Below the pieces are notes generated by a model that had not been told where the DNA came from, made no database searches, and saw only the letters and a program-made list of their open reading frames with translations. A DNA stretch of 64,000 nt from Rhodovibrionaceae bacterium (GTDB lineage Bacteria; Pseudomonadota; Alphaproteobacteria; Kiloniellales; DSM-21159): contig JANQMX010000079.1 of NCBI GenBank assembly GCA_028279885.1, positions 62,001 to 126,000 on the forward strand, written 5' to 3'. Positions 53,733-62,580 of the stretch are shown here, piece by piece; the first letter of the stretch is position 1, and each line of letters opens with the position of its first letter. The position numbers and the translations under genes are program-made.

Positions 53733-54146
53733 GTGCCTCAGATTATTGTTGCGCTTTTCGCCGGCACGCTCTTCGGGATCGGGCTCACCGTTTCGCAGAT
53801 GATCAATCCGGAGAAGGTCCTGTCCTTCCTCGACTTCTTCGGAGATTGGGACCCGAGCCTCGCTCTCGTCATGCTCGGGGCGGTGGGCGTTTCAGCGGTC
53901 GCCTTTCGTCTCGCGCTTAAGCGACCGCGGCCTGTCCTGGCCGCTGCGTTCCAGGTGCCGAGCCGCAGCGATGTCGATGGCCGTCTGATCGCTGGCGGCG
54001 TGATCTTCGGCCTTGGCTGGGGCCTTGTCGGATGGTGCCCCGGGCCAGCGATCGCCTCGCTGGCCCTGGCTCATGCCGAAAGTTTCATCTTCGTGGCAGC
54101 CATGATCGCCGGCATGCTGATCTACCGGTTGCTGCCGACACCGTAG
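53733..54146 (+). CDS. YeeE/YedE-like membrane protein, second half (DUF6691-like)
   Basis: 137 residues, about four spans with the motif GLGWGLVGWCPGPAIASL, the counterpart of the first half's Cys motif. GTG start at 53733 follows AGGAGGGTGAGG. The pair is typical of many proteobacteria, often beside rhodanese or sulfur genes; here a PhzF-family gene converges on it. Confidence 0.87.
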   Translation: MPQIIVALFAGTLFGIGLTVSQMINPEKVLSFLDFFGDWDPSLALVMLGAVGVSAVAFRLALKRPRPVLAAAFQVPSRSDVDGRLIAGGVIFGLGWGLVGWCPGPAIASLALAHAESFIFVAAMIAGMLIYRLLPTP

Positions 54147-54156
54147 ATTGGTCTGT

Positions 54157-55041
54157 CTAAAGCCTGGCTGTGGCGCCGCTGACCCGCACGCTGCTGCCCG
54201 CCTCGGGCGGGATGTCGACCTCGATGCGGGAGGCGCGGCCCATGTCCTCGCCCTGGATGATCTCGATGCGGCTGCCCTCCGGCGAGAGGCCATGCCAGCC
54301 GACGTCGCGCAGCATGCCGGCGAAAGCCGCGGCGGCCGCGCCCGTCGCCGGGTCTTCGTAGATGCCGCCGACCGGGAAGGGGTTGCGGGCATGGAAGCGC
54401 TGCGGTGTTTCCGGCCAAACGAGGTCGATGGTGGTGACGTCGTGGGCCTGCATCAGGTCCCGCGTCGCATCGTAGTCGTAGTCCATCGCCGACAGGGTCT
54501 CGCGCCGCGCGAGCGGCAGCACGGCATGCTTGGCGCCGGCGAAGGCGAGGCGGGTCGGCAGCGAGCCGTGCAGGTCGGCGGGTGTCAACTTGAAGTGGGT
54601 CATCAGGCCGGCTTCGAGCGCATCGGGCAGCGGTTGCGACCAGGTCTGCGGCGACTGTAGCGCAGCCCCCCAGGCGCCGTCCTCGCCTTGGGTGGCTTCG
54701 ACGGTGATCTCGGCATCGTTCAGGCTCAAGGGATAGGTGCCCGCGCCGAAGCGGGCGCCCAAGGCCGCGCCGAGCGCGATGGTCGCATGGCCGCAGAAGG
54801 GCACTTCCTGCTCTGGCGCGAAGTAACGCACGCGCCAGCCGGCGCCATTCTTCTTGGCGAAGGCGGTCTCGGAGAAGCCAATGTCGGCGGCAAGCCCCTG
54901 CATCAGGGCGTCCTCCGGGAAGTGGTCGAGCAACAACACCACGCCGGCCGGGTTGCCGCCGCCGCCGGCCAGGGTGAAAGCCGCGAGCTTCTGCACCTCG
55001 GGCGACACGATGGTGGATGATTGGGGGGCGAGTGAGTCCAT
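54157..55041 (-). CDS. PhzF family isomerase
   Basis: 294 residues. The PhzF/diaminopimelate-epimerase fold is indicated by GNPAGVVLL, GFSETAF, CGHATIALG and the C-terminal EDPATGAAAAAFAG. The catalytic Glu/Asp pair is in ETAF and EDPATG. PhzF isomerises trans-2,3-dihydro-3-hydroxyanthranilate in phenazine synthesis, but most homologues outside phenazine clusters have other, unknown substrates; no phenazine genes are near. GAGGAGA precedes ATG 55041. Confidence 0.88.
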   Translation of the reverse strand: MDSLAPQSSTIVSPEVQKLAAFTLAGGGGNPAGVVLLLDHFPEDALMQGLAADIGFSETAFAKKNGAGWRVRYFAPEQEVPFCGHATIALGAALGARFGAGTYPLSLNDAEITVEATQGEDGAWGAALQSPQTWSQPLPDALEAGLMTHFKLTPADLHGSLPTRLAFAGAKHAVLPLARRETLSAMDYDYDATRDLMQAHDVTTIDLVWPETPQRFHARNPFPVGGIYEDPATGAAAAAFAGMLRDVGWHGLSPEGSRIEIIQGEDMGRASRIEVDIPPEAGSSVRVSGATARL

Positions 55042-55259
55042 AAAGTGATCTCCTCTATCGCTATCCCGCAACAGCTGAGACCACATGCCCTCGATGTAAA
55101 ACGACTTTTTCTAGGGCAATGCCGAGAAATTCTAATGCGCCGAATGTTGCCGCAGCCATCACCTTCAGCAGAAGACTGTCGAGGTGCCGCCGAAGCGGGC
55201 GGCTTCTTCTCACCCGGTCGGACCTTGTTTTCTCTATCAGGTAAAAGCAGGCCTCTTGC

Positions 55260-56246
55260 TTAGTCGGCCATCTTCAGGCTGAGGAACTCCCAACAGAAGT
55301 CGTCGACGTGCCGAAAGGATATCCTGCCGTATCCAACGCCCGGCAGCTTCGGGGAGTCGGGAAATCTATTGGCGTGTTTTCCAAAGTCTCTGCCCCAGCT
55401 GTTTCGAAACACGAACCAGCCGCCGTCGGGCGCTTCTTTGTCAGGTTGAAATCCAACGATGCAAACGGCGTGCGCTGAGACGATCACCTTATCCAACTGG
55501 TCGTCTTCGCTATCGGTGGGTCCATAAACCGTCCCCGTCGAGAGCGTCGTCTGCTCCGCCCAGTTGTCGATGCCGAAGTGGCCTGTGTATTCGAAGATTG
55601 GAATGCCGATGGCAACGGCGCGCCCTTCGAGCAGCTCCTGATAGATTATCTCTGCCTTGTTGACGGACTCTCCATTGTCCCTGTTACGATCCCAGTACTG
55701 AACCTCTTCGCATTTCCGCCCAAGCGCATCCGCGAAGGCGGCGTCGGACGGCGGGTGTTCGGAGAAACTGGACAGCCTTTGATATGGGGCCAAGGCTTCC
55801 GAGCAAATGCCAAGATCCCTTAGGACGCCTGAGGCTTGCGATAGCTTCGTTGCCCCTTCGTCATACTGCGGCGGCAGAGGATCAGGCTTGTACTCTGGCT
55901 TGTTCCGCATGCACCAGTACAAGAACTCCGGAGACAAACGTTCTATGACGCCTTTTTCGCGGGCGAGCGCAGCCTCGACGCAAGATGCTACAGCGAAAGC
56001 TATGCAGGTGTTTCGCGGCCTTTGATCAGTTATGGGCCAGCCGGCAGTGAAGGCGTCTGTCAGGTCAATGTCGTCATAGGACGCCTGACATGTTTGGGTT
56101 GTGGGCTGCCTGCGAAGACGGCGCGAATTCGAGTAGTTGAGGCTTTCGAAGAGCTGCGCGATTTCCAACGAGGGGATGGCAGCACCGGTATGGAAGACTC
56201 TATCCTGGTCGAAAAGAGTCGTTCGAAAATGATCGTTGCCAGTCAT
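55260..56246 (-). CDS. Papain-like (C1 family) cysteine peptidase
   Basis: 328 residues. The oxyanion Gln is Q75, catalytic Cys is C81 (QRPRNTCIAFA), His is H259 (VSAHAVCIVGF) and Asn is N282 (FRNSWG), so the full C1 catalytic set is present. There is no signal peptide, so it acts in the cytoplasm or is exported by another route. It is last in a three-gene minus-strand set with a haloperoxidase-like and a SARP-type regulator gene. The ribosome-binding site is weak. The substrate may be the neighbouring protein or a foreign peptide; unknown. Confidence 0.85.
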   Translation of the reverse strand: MTGNDHFRTTLFDQDRVFHTGAAIPSLEIAQLFESLNYSNSRRLRRQPTTQTCQASYDDIDLTDAFTAGWPITDQRPRNTCIAFAVASCVEAALAREKGVIERLSPEFLYWCMRNKPEYKPDPLPPQYDEGATKLSQASGVLRDLGICSEALAPYQRLSSFSEHPPSDAAFADALGRKCEEVQYWDRNRDNGESVNKAEIIYQELLEGRAVAIGIPIFEYTGHFGIDNWAEQTTLSTGTVYGPTDSEDDQLDKVIVSAHAVCIVGFQPDKEAPDGGWFVFRNSWGRDFGKHANRFPDSPKLPGVGYGRISFRHVDDFCWEFLSLKMAD

Positions 56247-56290
56247 GTTTGCGGTTCTTTCTGCAGCAGACTTTTTGCGCGAAGCGCTCG

Positions 56291-57295
56291 CTAACGCGAG
56301 GTGATGTCGGAGACAGAAGGCGTGTTGCGCTCATGAGTCTGCGGTGCTGCGCCGTTCGCCCGCCTAAGGAAAGCGATCAGCTTTTCTGCCACACGGGTCG
56401 GAAAGTCCGGCACGTTGACGAACTCAACGTTGTTCTGACCCAACGGCACCGCCGAGACGACGTCATTCCATTCCGTCCTGGCGGACTCGATAATCTCTTG
56501 AAGGGTCGTACAGTGGATGAGGAAGCCGTTGAAGATCTGTTCGGCTAGGTCGAAACTCTCTTCTTTGTCGCTGGGGAAGTGAAGGCCTGCGATCTCTCGG
56601 TTCACCGCAATGCGTTCGGCCATGGCACTGAGATAGGCGTGCATCGGGTGGTTGGCACCGTTCGGCAGAGCCGCCGTAACCAGATGCATCACCAAATAGG
56701 ATTGAAGCCCATGGCCGCTCGGATAGGCCGGATGGGCCGGTGTTGGTAGCAGCGGCATGATAGCCGGAAAGACCTGCACGGGGCGTGCCCGTTTCCATTT
56801 GTACTTGAAATACATGCCGACCAATTGCCCAACGGTCATGGCGACGGCAATCAAGGTCGCGGTGTGCGGCTTGTTCTGTGGGCCGATCAACAGCAGGTTC
56901 GACCAGTACATCTCTGACGTCTTGACCTGAGCGACAATTTCGGCCGCGCGACGATCGCGATCGTAATTGCGTTTTTTGGCGAGCTCTACGAGCTCTGCAA
57001 GCTCATCTCTTTGTCCAACACGGTCCTTCGGATCGACTGATGTGACACTGCGCCAGTCCATCGCGGCGAATTCCGCCACAACCAATTGAGCGCGCAGATG
57101 AGGGGCCCAAGCCTCGTCCGGGAACTCGACGCCGTCGATCGCTGAGAAGCCTTTGCCCGCAGGTGTGAGGACATCACTGAACGGAATGTTGAGCGGCCCG
57201 GCCCCTAGTCCAAGAAACACACTGTTGGTCACTGGACCGGACCCAACGCCACCATCGACACCGCCGTCCACTCCGCCGTCTTTGAATCCAAACAT
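56291..57295 (-). CDS. Vanadium haloperoxidase / PAP2 superfamily protein
   Basis: 334 residues. The three acid-phosphatase/haloperoxidase motifs are K164-x6-RP (KYKWKRARP), PSGH (192-195) and R233-x5-H239-x3-D243 (NREIAGLHFPSD). The layout without membrane spans fits soluble vanadium haloperoxidases or related phosphatases. The N-terminus has short DGGV repeats (residues 6-18). Vanadate-dependent halide oxidation versus phosphatase activity cannot be decided from sequence alone. ATG 57295 follows GGAGGACATCAC. Upstream is a SARP-type regulator. Confidence 0.82.
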   Translation of the reverse strand: MFGFKDGGVDGGVDGGVGSGPVTNSVFLGLGAGPLNIPFSDVLTPAGKGFSAIDGVEFPDEAWAPHLRAQLVVAEFAAMDWRSVTSVDPKDRVGQRDELAELVELAKKRNYDRDRRAAEIVAQVKTSEMYWSNLLLIGPQNKPHTATLIAVAMTVGQLVGMYFKYKWKRARPVQVFPAIMPLLPTPAHPAYPSGHGLQSYLVMHLVTAALPNGANHPMHAYLSAMAERIAVNREIAGLHFPSDKEESFDLAEQIFNGFLIHCTTLQEIIESARTEWNDVVSAVPLGQNNVEFVNVPDFPTRVAEKLIAFLRRANGAAPQTHERNTPSVSDITSR

Positions 57296-57597
57296 GTGAT
57301 GTCCTCCAGCTAGATTTGGGCTTTAGCACCCAGTGTTTGGCCTCTGAGCCCGGCATGGGCCCGCACCCGTTGATCAGCAACCTGACATGTTGCATTCAGG
57401 CGTGATTTTGGTGTCAAGCGACCGTCAGTGCCTTGTGCTGAATGCGCGAATTGCATGACGCGGTCAGCTGCGATCTACGGTGTAATCGGCAGAGCTGCGT
57501 GAGCGTTGGATGGAAGCGCTTGCTTTAAGACTTGGATGCGAGAGGCGCATTCTGATCGGCTGATTTGTGAAACTAGGTCGGTCTAGCCGCGCATGCG
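57296..57597. promoter_or_regulatory. Spacer between regulator and haloperoxidase-like genes
   Basis: 302 bases, no gene seen. On the minus strand TTGACA (57412-57417) is a perfect -35 hexamer, but no good -10 box lies 16-18 bases downstream. That is what an activator-dependent promoter would look like, which fits the upstream SARP-type gene. Tentative. Confidence 0.35.
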
Positions 57598-59640
57598 CTA
57601 TTCGGGCAGCCCGGCTTTGAGCAGATGCTCAATGTATCGCCGCTCAATGGACTCATCCTGAAACGATAGTTTTTTAAGAACGCTGCCGACCCGGAACTCG
57701 GGATCAACCTCCATCACTCGCTGGGCAAGCTCTTTGGCGTCATCGGTTTTGCCCAAAGCGGCCAGTGACGCGGCCGTCATCCGCAGGTTCGAGGTATAGT
57801 GCGCATTCCTTTGGAAGGAACTCGTGCCCCAGTGCGCCGCACTCGAGAAGTCGCCGGCAGCATAATGCGCTATGCTGAGGAAATGCTCGTATCGAAACAT
57901 GATCGGATCGTTTGGCGATAGCGAAATGGCGTCTTCCGCACGCTTGATCGCTTTTTGATAGTCGCCAGTGAACGACAGAGTCGGACTGCTCCACATCAGC
58001 GTTTCAGCGTCGTTGGGAGAGTTCGCCAATGCCCTGGCGAAGAGCGCCTGCGCTTGCTGGTAGTCTCGGCGGAGGATCGTAAAGTTGTGGCCCAGCATGG
58101 CCAGGGCCCGGCCGCTTTCTTCGTTGAGGTTGATAGCTTTGCCAAGCGCTTGCTCGAGAAGGAGCCGGTCGTTTCCGCGGTCCGCTGACCAGCCCTGGCC
58201 CAATCGGATGCTATACAAATCAGCCATCGTGAGGAATGTCGGGACGAATTCCTGATCTCTTTGCGCAGCCAGGTTGAGCAAGCCTTCCGCTTCGTCGAGT
58301 GACGTGCGATCCAGACGGAACACCATGTCACGCGCCACGAGCGCCAGGTGATAGGCGGATAGATCGTTGGGATGGCTGCCTCTGGCTCGCCTCAGTTCAG
58401 CCGAGCGTAACGACGGGACCAACTTTTGGGCGATGCTTTGGGCAACATCGAACTGAACGTCGAAGAGATCCTTCTCCGTAACATCGTAGATTCGGGCCCA
58501 CTCGACGACTCCTGATCGGACGTCGGAAAGTTGAACGGAGAGATGAAAGTTGGCACCTGCCTTGCGGACCATGCCCGATACGAAATAGTCAGCGCCGAGA
58601 GTTCTCGCGACGTCGTCGGACTGCACCTCGCCTGCGCGAATGTCTCTTGTCGAGTTGCTCGAGATAACTCTCGGTTCATGCAGTGTCGCCAGCAGACAGA
58701 CCGTGTCCTCGACGATGCCCTTGGTGAAGAAATCCGGTACGGTGTCCGGGCCAATGGAATGCAATGGAAGAATTGCGACTGTCGGCGCAGCACTTCTCTC
58801 ACGGTCTTGGGTTCCGGCTACGGCAGCAACCTGTGTCTCCTGCGCCGGTTCCGGTTCCAGGTGATCGAAGTGCCCCATCTTGATTTTGACGGCCAGGTCC
58901 TGCGTACGCGCAGACGGCTCCATCCCCAGCTTCTCGCCAAGGACGTCGAAGAGCCTCGCGTAGGTCTGTAGAGCCGTCCCAACGTCTCCTTCCATCGCCG
59001 CCAGCTGCATGACGATCCGGTGAGCTTCTTCGTTGAGCGGGTCGAGGAGCGTCGCGGCTTCGGCAATTGAGCGTCTCACCTTCAGGGGTAGGACGTCTGA
59101 CTGATACTGGTCGCGAAGTCCCCGCGATAGTCGCTCTTGAAATCGAGCCCGGAACTCTCGCAGCCAAGAGGTGTAGTCCTGGCTCAGATCGTCGAATCCG
59201 GCGAGAATCTCTTCGGCGAGGTTTGGCTTTGATAGCAGCAGATCAGGGACCTTGCCGGCTTCAAGGTCGTTGGCAAGGTCGATCACATCGATTCTGATGG
59301 ATCCGTGATTCAGTATCAGAACGTCGTGGTCGATCGTCAGCAGCTGGACCTTGAATGGGCCCAGGGCGTGCCGCATGTCGGAAAGCGCTTGGCGTAGTGA
59401 CGCTCGGGCCTGTCTCTCCGGCGAATCACCCCAGAGCAGTCCGGCCATGTGCTCTCGGGTTGTACCGGCTTCTCGGTTCAGAGCCAAATAAGAGAGCAAG
59501 GCGAGGCACTTGCGCTTGCCTTGCAGGACTCGCTGCCCTGAAACGGAAAGGGACGCAGCACCAACCACCGATAGGAAGGCATCCTCGGCGCAGATACTGT
59601 CTTCGGCGGAGTTGTCTTGGGACTCGTGACCAATCTGCAC
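57598..59640 (-). CDS. SARP-type regulator with BTAD, TolB-like and TPR parts
   Basis: 680 residues. Residues ~20-105 form a winged-helix of OmpR/SARP type (TTREHMAGLLWGDSPERQARASLRQALSDM region), ~110-255 a bacterial transcriptional activation domain, ~285-400 a TolB/FlgO-like domain (PTVAILPLHSIGPDT, LGADYFVSGMV), and the rest TPR-like helices. It resembles the large adenylate-cyclase-like/SARP regulators of proteobacteria but lacks a cyclase domain. It starts with GTG at 59640 and is likely to control the two downstream genes. The DNA is less G+C-rich than its surroundings. Confidence 0.8.
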   Translation of the reverse strand: MQIGHESQDNSAEDSICAEDAFLSVVGAASLSVSGQRVLQGKRKCLALLSYLALNREAGTTREHMAGLLWGDSPERQARASLRQALSDMRHALGPFKVQLLTIDHDVLILNHGSIRIDVIDLANDLEAGKVPDLLLSKPNLAEEILAGFDDLSQDYTSWLREFRARFQERLSRGLRDQYQSDVLPLKVRRSIAEAATLLDPLNEEAHRIVMQLAAMEGDVGTALQTYARLFDVLGEKLGMEPSARTQDLAVKIKMGHFDHLEPEPAQETQVAAVAGTQDRERSAAPTVAILPLHSIGPDTVPDFFTKGIVEDTVCLLATLHEPRVISSNSTRDIRAGEVQSDDVARTLGADYFVSGMVRKAGANFHLSVQLSDVRSGVVEWARIYDVTEKDLFDVQFDVAQSIAQKLVPSLRSAELRRARGSHPNDLSAYHLALVARDMVFRLDRTSLDEAEGLLNLAAQRDQEFVPTFLTMADLYSIRLGQGWSADRGNDRLLLEQALGKAINLNEESGRALAMLGHNFTILRRDYQQAQALFARALANSPNDAETLMWSSPTLSFTGDYQKAIKRAEDAISLSPNDPIMFRYEHFLSIAHYAAGDFSSAAHWGTSSFQRNAHYTSNLRMTAASLAALGKTDDAKELAQRVMEVDPEFRVGSVLKKLSFQDESIERRYIEHLLKAGLPE

Positions 59641-59989
59641 TGTTGATCCATCTGCCCATCAAGCATTTTTCTCGCACATGTTATGCCGTTTTCAGTGCAT
59701 TGCGCAACTCGGGCCTATTCAGTTCTTTTTTTGTTCACAGCTATACGAAATGCGCCTCTCTACTGCCGAAATAGGTCGACTGCGGTCTTCGCTGTTCGCG
59801 CGACGCCGCCAATGGAATCCGGGACCCAATCGCCCTTCGAGCAGAAGCGGGTCGCGGCCGTTCGTTGTTCAGTCGTAACGGTGCTTGCTGGTTGGCGCGC
59901 AGGTTCCGCATAGCGGCCCTTCGGGCGTGCGCCTCGACCCGGGCAGCCATTGCCGTAAGCTCTAGTCTATTGTCGTGAGGAGAGGGCGG
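59641..59989. other. Divergent spacer, no gene recognised
   Basis: 349 bases between the SARP-type regulator and the dehalogenase-like gene. The first ~120 bases are A/T-rich (including TTCTTTTTTTGTTC at about 59723) and probably hold the regulator's promoter. The end carries GAGGAGAGGG, the ribosome-binding site of the next gene. Nothing else stands out. Confidence 0.4.
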
Positions 59990-60859
59990 ATGTTCGAGGG
60001 CTTCGAGACGCGGCGCATCGCGCTGGAAGGGGTGACGCTCAACACCCGACTCGGCGGGGAGGGGCCACCGCTTCTGCTGCTACACGGTTATCCGCAAACA
60101 CATGTCGCCTGGCATCGGGTGGCGCCGTCGCTGGCCCGGCACTTCTCGCTCGTCGTCCCCGACCTGCCCGGCTATGGCGAGAGCCTCGGCCCGGCGCCGG
60201 ACCCGGAGCATCGCAATCACAGCAAGCGCGTGACGGCGGCGATCATGACGGCGCTCATGGCACAGCTCGGCCACGACCGCTTCTTCCTGGCCGGGCATGA
60301 CCGCGGCGCCCGCGTCGCCTACCGGCTGACGCTCGACCATCCGGAGCGGGTGCGTCGCCTGGCCAGCCTGGACACGGTGCCGACCCTGGACGTTTGGGAG
60401 GGGATGGACTGGCAGGGCGCGATCGGCGCGTTCCACTGGCCCTTCCTGGCGCAGCCGGACAGCCTGCCGGAACGACTGATCGGTGCTGCGCCGGACGTCT
60501 ACCTCGACTACCTCCTGGAGCACTGGGCCGGCAGCCCGAACAGTCTCGACCCGGCGGCGGTGGCGCAATACCGGGAGCACTTCCGCAAGCCCGCGGTCCA
60601 GACCGCCATGGCCGAGGATTACCGCGCCGGCGCCACCATCGACGTGGCGCACGACCGGGAAGACCGCGCCGCCGGCAAGCGCATCGCCTGCCCGGTCTTC
60701 GTGCCCTGGGGCCAGCGCTATACCGGCGGCTCGCTCTTGCCGATCTGGCAGCGCTGGGCCGACGACGTGCAGGGACTGGAAATCGACTGCGGCCACTTCA
60801 TCGCCGAAGAAGCGCCCGAGATCTGTGCCCGGGCGCTGATCGACTTCTTCGCGGATTAG
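59990..60859 (+). CDS. Haloacetate (fluoroacetate) dehalogenase-like alpha/beta hydrolase
   Basis: 289 residues. The nucleophile is D104 in GHDRGAR, with R105 and R108 for substrate carboxylate, D128 and H269 (CGHFIAEEAPE) completing the triad, and the halide pocket residues H149, W150 (FHWPFLAQP) and Y211 (EDYRAG). These match the fluoroacetate dehalogenase set from Rhodopseudomonas in order and near-constant offset. It should hydrolyse a haloacetate to glycolate, though related epoxide or other hydrolases exist. ATG 59990 follows GAGGAGAGGG; GTG 59975 is upstream. It overlaps the convergent rhodanese gene by 4 bases at the stops. Confidence 0.85.
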   Translation: MFEGFETRRIALEGVTLNTRLGGEGPPLLLLHGYPQTHVAWHRVAPSLARHFSLVVPDLPGYGESLGPAPDPEHRNHSKRVTAAIMTALMAQLGHDRFFLAGHDRGARVAYRLTLDHPERVRRLASLDTVPTLDVWEGMDWQGAIGAFHWPFLAQPDSLPERLIGAAPDVYLDYLLEHWAGSPNSLDPAAVAQYREHFRKPAVQTAMAEDYRAGATIDVAHDREDRAAGKRIACPVFVPWGQRYTGGSLLPIWQRWADDVQGLEIDCGHFIAEEAPEICARALIDFFAD

Positions 60860-61491
60860 AGGCCTTCTGGCATGAAGTACATCTTCTCCTTATTGAGCTT
60901 GTAGCTCCAGGGTAGGCCGGAATTCTTCCAGCCGTCCTTCAGGCGCCAGTTCTTCTGCGGGCCTTCCTTGACCGTGCCGCCCTCGAAGCCGTCGACTACG
61001 ACGTAGACCCGGTCGTAGCCTTTGCCCCAAAGCGCGTTCGCCGAAGGAGCGCCGCGCGTGCCGCCGGAGCGGCACATCACGATGACCGGTGCGTCCTTGC
61101 CCAGGCCGCGCTCGGCCAGGGCGCGGGCGATGCCCGGCTCGAAGTCCGGGTTCTTCTCCATCAGGAAGACCGACTTCTTCTCGTTCCAGGCGGAGCGGTT
61201 GGCCAGCATGAAGGGGACGTTCACGTCGGCCACGTCCGTGAAGCCGGTGAACATGATCTCGATGGGCTCGCGCACGTCCACCAGCAGAGCCTTCTCGCCC
61301 AGCTCCATCTTCATGGCATAGGCTTCCTTGGCGTCGACATAGAGGTTCCAAGGGGTCTGCTTCTTGGGATCCTCCGGCTTGGGGGCTGCTTGCGCGGCCG
61401 CAGCGAGACCGCTGCCGAGCAGAACAAGGCCCAGGAGGACAGCTCGGGCCGCTCCAGCCACGTTGGCCAACGGCTTGGACGAAGGTGTCAT
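60856..61491 (-). CDS. Secreted rhodanese-domain protein
   Basis: 211 residues with a signal peptide (ending AAAQA). One rhodanese domain with active C140 in MCRSGGTRG, an unusual extended loop compared with CRSG-R rhodaneses, and a C-terminal extension (WKNSGLPWSYKLNKE). It probably acts in the periplasm on sulfur or redox chemistry. AAGGAG precedes ATG 61491. It follows the peroxiredoxin gene by 23 bases on the same strand, so the two are probably one operon. Confidence 0.85.
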   Translation of the reverse strand: MTPSSKPLANVAGAARAVLLGLVLLGSGLAAAAQAAPKPEDPKKQTPWNLYVDAKEAYAMKMELGEKALLVDVREPIEIMFTGFTDVADVNVPFMLANRSAWNEKKSVFLMEKNPDFEPGIARALAERGLGKDAPVIVMCRSGGTRGAPSANALWGKGYDRVYVVVDGFEGGTVKEGPQKNWRLKDGWKNSGLPWSYKLNKEKMYFMPEGL

Positions 61492-61514
61492 GGCAAAGCT
61501 CCTTCTTGGTCGGG

Positions 61515-62174
61515 TCAAGCCGCCAGGTCCTTCTTGCAGAAGTACCAGTCGACGTAGTCGTAGCCGGCGTCCTTGCGCGCCTCGGCTTCGGCCGTGGTTT
61601 TCGGCGGCGGCACGATGACCTTCTCGCCGGGGCGCCAGGCCTCGGGCGTCGCCACGCCGTGGGTGTCGCTGGTCTGCAGCGCCTGCAGCAGGCGCAGGAT
61701 CTCCTCCACCGAGCGGCCGTTGGACATGGGGTAGTAGACCATGGCGCGCAGGACGCCCTCGGGGTCGATTAGGAAGGTGGCGCGCACCGCCGAAGTGTCG
61801 CTGGCCCCGGGCTGGATCATGCCGTAGGCCTTAGCCACCGTCATCGAGAGGTCCTCGATGATGGGAAAGGGAATCTTGACGCCGAAGTTCTCTTCGATGC
61901 TCCGGATCCAGGCCACGTGAGCGAAGTTGCTGTCGATCGACAGGCCGAGCAACGCGCAGTTGGCCGCCGCGAAGCGCTCGCTGGCTTGGGCGAAAGCCAT
62001 GAACTCGGTGGTGCAGACCGGCGTGAAGTCGGCGGGGTGCGAAAAGAGCACGAGCCACTGGCCTTTGTAGTCCGAAAGCGCCCGGGGGCCGTCGGTCGTG
62101 GCCGCGGTGAAGGCCGGGGCCGGCTCGTTGAGGCGGGGCAGGACGGGCATGCCGTCCGTCGCATCGCTGTGCAT
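61515..62174 (-). CDS. Peroxiredoxin (Prx6/archaeal-like)
   Basis: 219 residues. The peroxidatic Cys is C54 in DFTPVCTTEF with T51 as partner. The C-terminus DYVDWYFCKKDL has an additional Cys in the same place as archaeal 2-Cys Prx6-type enzymes. It reduces hydroperoxides in the cytoplasm. First gene of a pair with a rhodanese protein; a dyad TTAGA-TCTGT-TCTAA lies at 62242-62256, upstream of its start. Confidence 0.92.
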   Translation of the reverse strand: MHSDATDGMPVLPRLNEPAPAFTAATTDGPRALSDYKGQWLVLFSHPADFTPVCTTEFMAFAQASERFAAANCALLGLSIDSNFAHVAWIRSIEENFGVKIPFPIIEDLSMTVAKAYGMIQPGASDTSAVRATFLIDPEGVLRAMVYYPMSNGRSVEEILRLLQALQTSDTHGVATPEAWRPGEKVIVPPPKTTAEAEARKDAGYDYVDWYFCKKDLAA

Positions 62175-62580
62175 TCTGTCTCTCCGTTGTGTCAGGTCGT
62201 TGGGTGGGGTCTTTCAGGCTGCCCGGGCGGGCATCTGAAAGTTAGATCTGTTCTAATGTGCGGGAGAGACTCCGTCGGTGACATAGTCACAGAAGGCCCG
62301 GGGTTATCTGGTCGTTCTTGTCGCACCCCCCTCGCCACTCTCCCTCGTTCTACCCGTTCACGGAGAGGCGAGCAGAGTTCATCGGCCCGCCGTCTTGCGC
62401 CGGCGGCCTCAATGCTAATCTGGGGGAGGCCGGCTGCTGCGCGCCCTTCGAACCGGTGGCGCGTGCGCCGGCTGGCAATCGTGCCCGATCGGTCTTTTTT
62501 TGAGGCCGATTTGTGCGAGACTTCATACCAGACTCGCCAGAGCGGACTAGAGTGATGACAGACGGACAGGGGTGGAGACC
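62175..62580. promoter_or_regulatory. Divergent spacer with two small dyads
   Basis: 406 bases between the peroxiredoxin and the TPR gene; no gene seen. TTAGA-TCTGT-TCTAA (62242-62256) and GTGAC-ATA-GTCAC (62278-62290) are perfect short inverted repeats 68 and 104 bases before the peroxiredoxin start and could bind a redox- or metal-responsive regulator. This is inferred from shape only. Confidence 0.4.

Noticed and set aside
54157-55041. Phenazine biosynthesis
   Set aside because: Only a lone PhzF-family gene is present; no phzABCDEG neighbours, and lone PhzF homologues usually have other roles.
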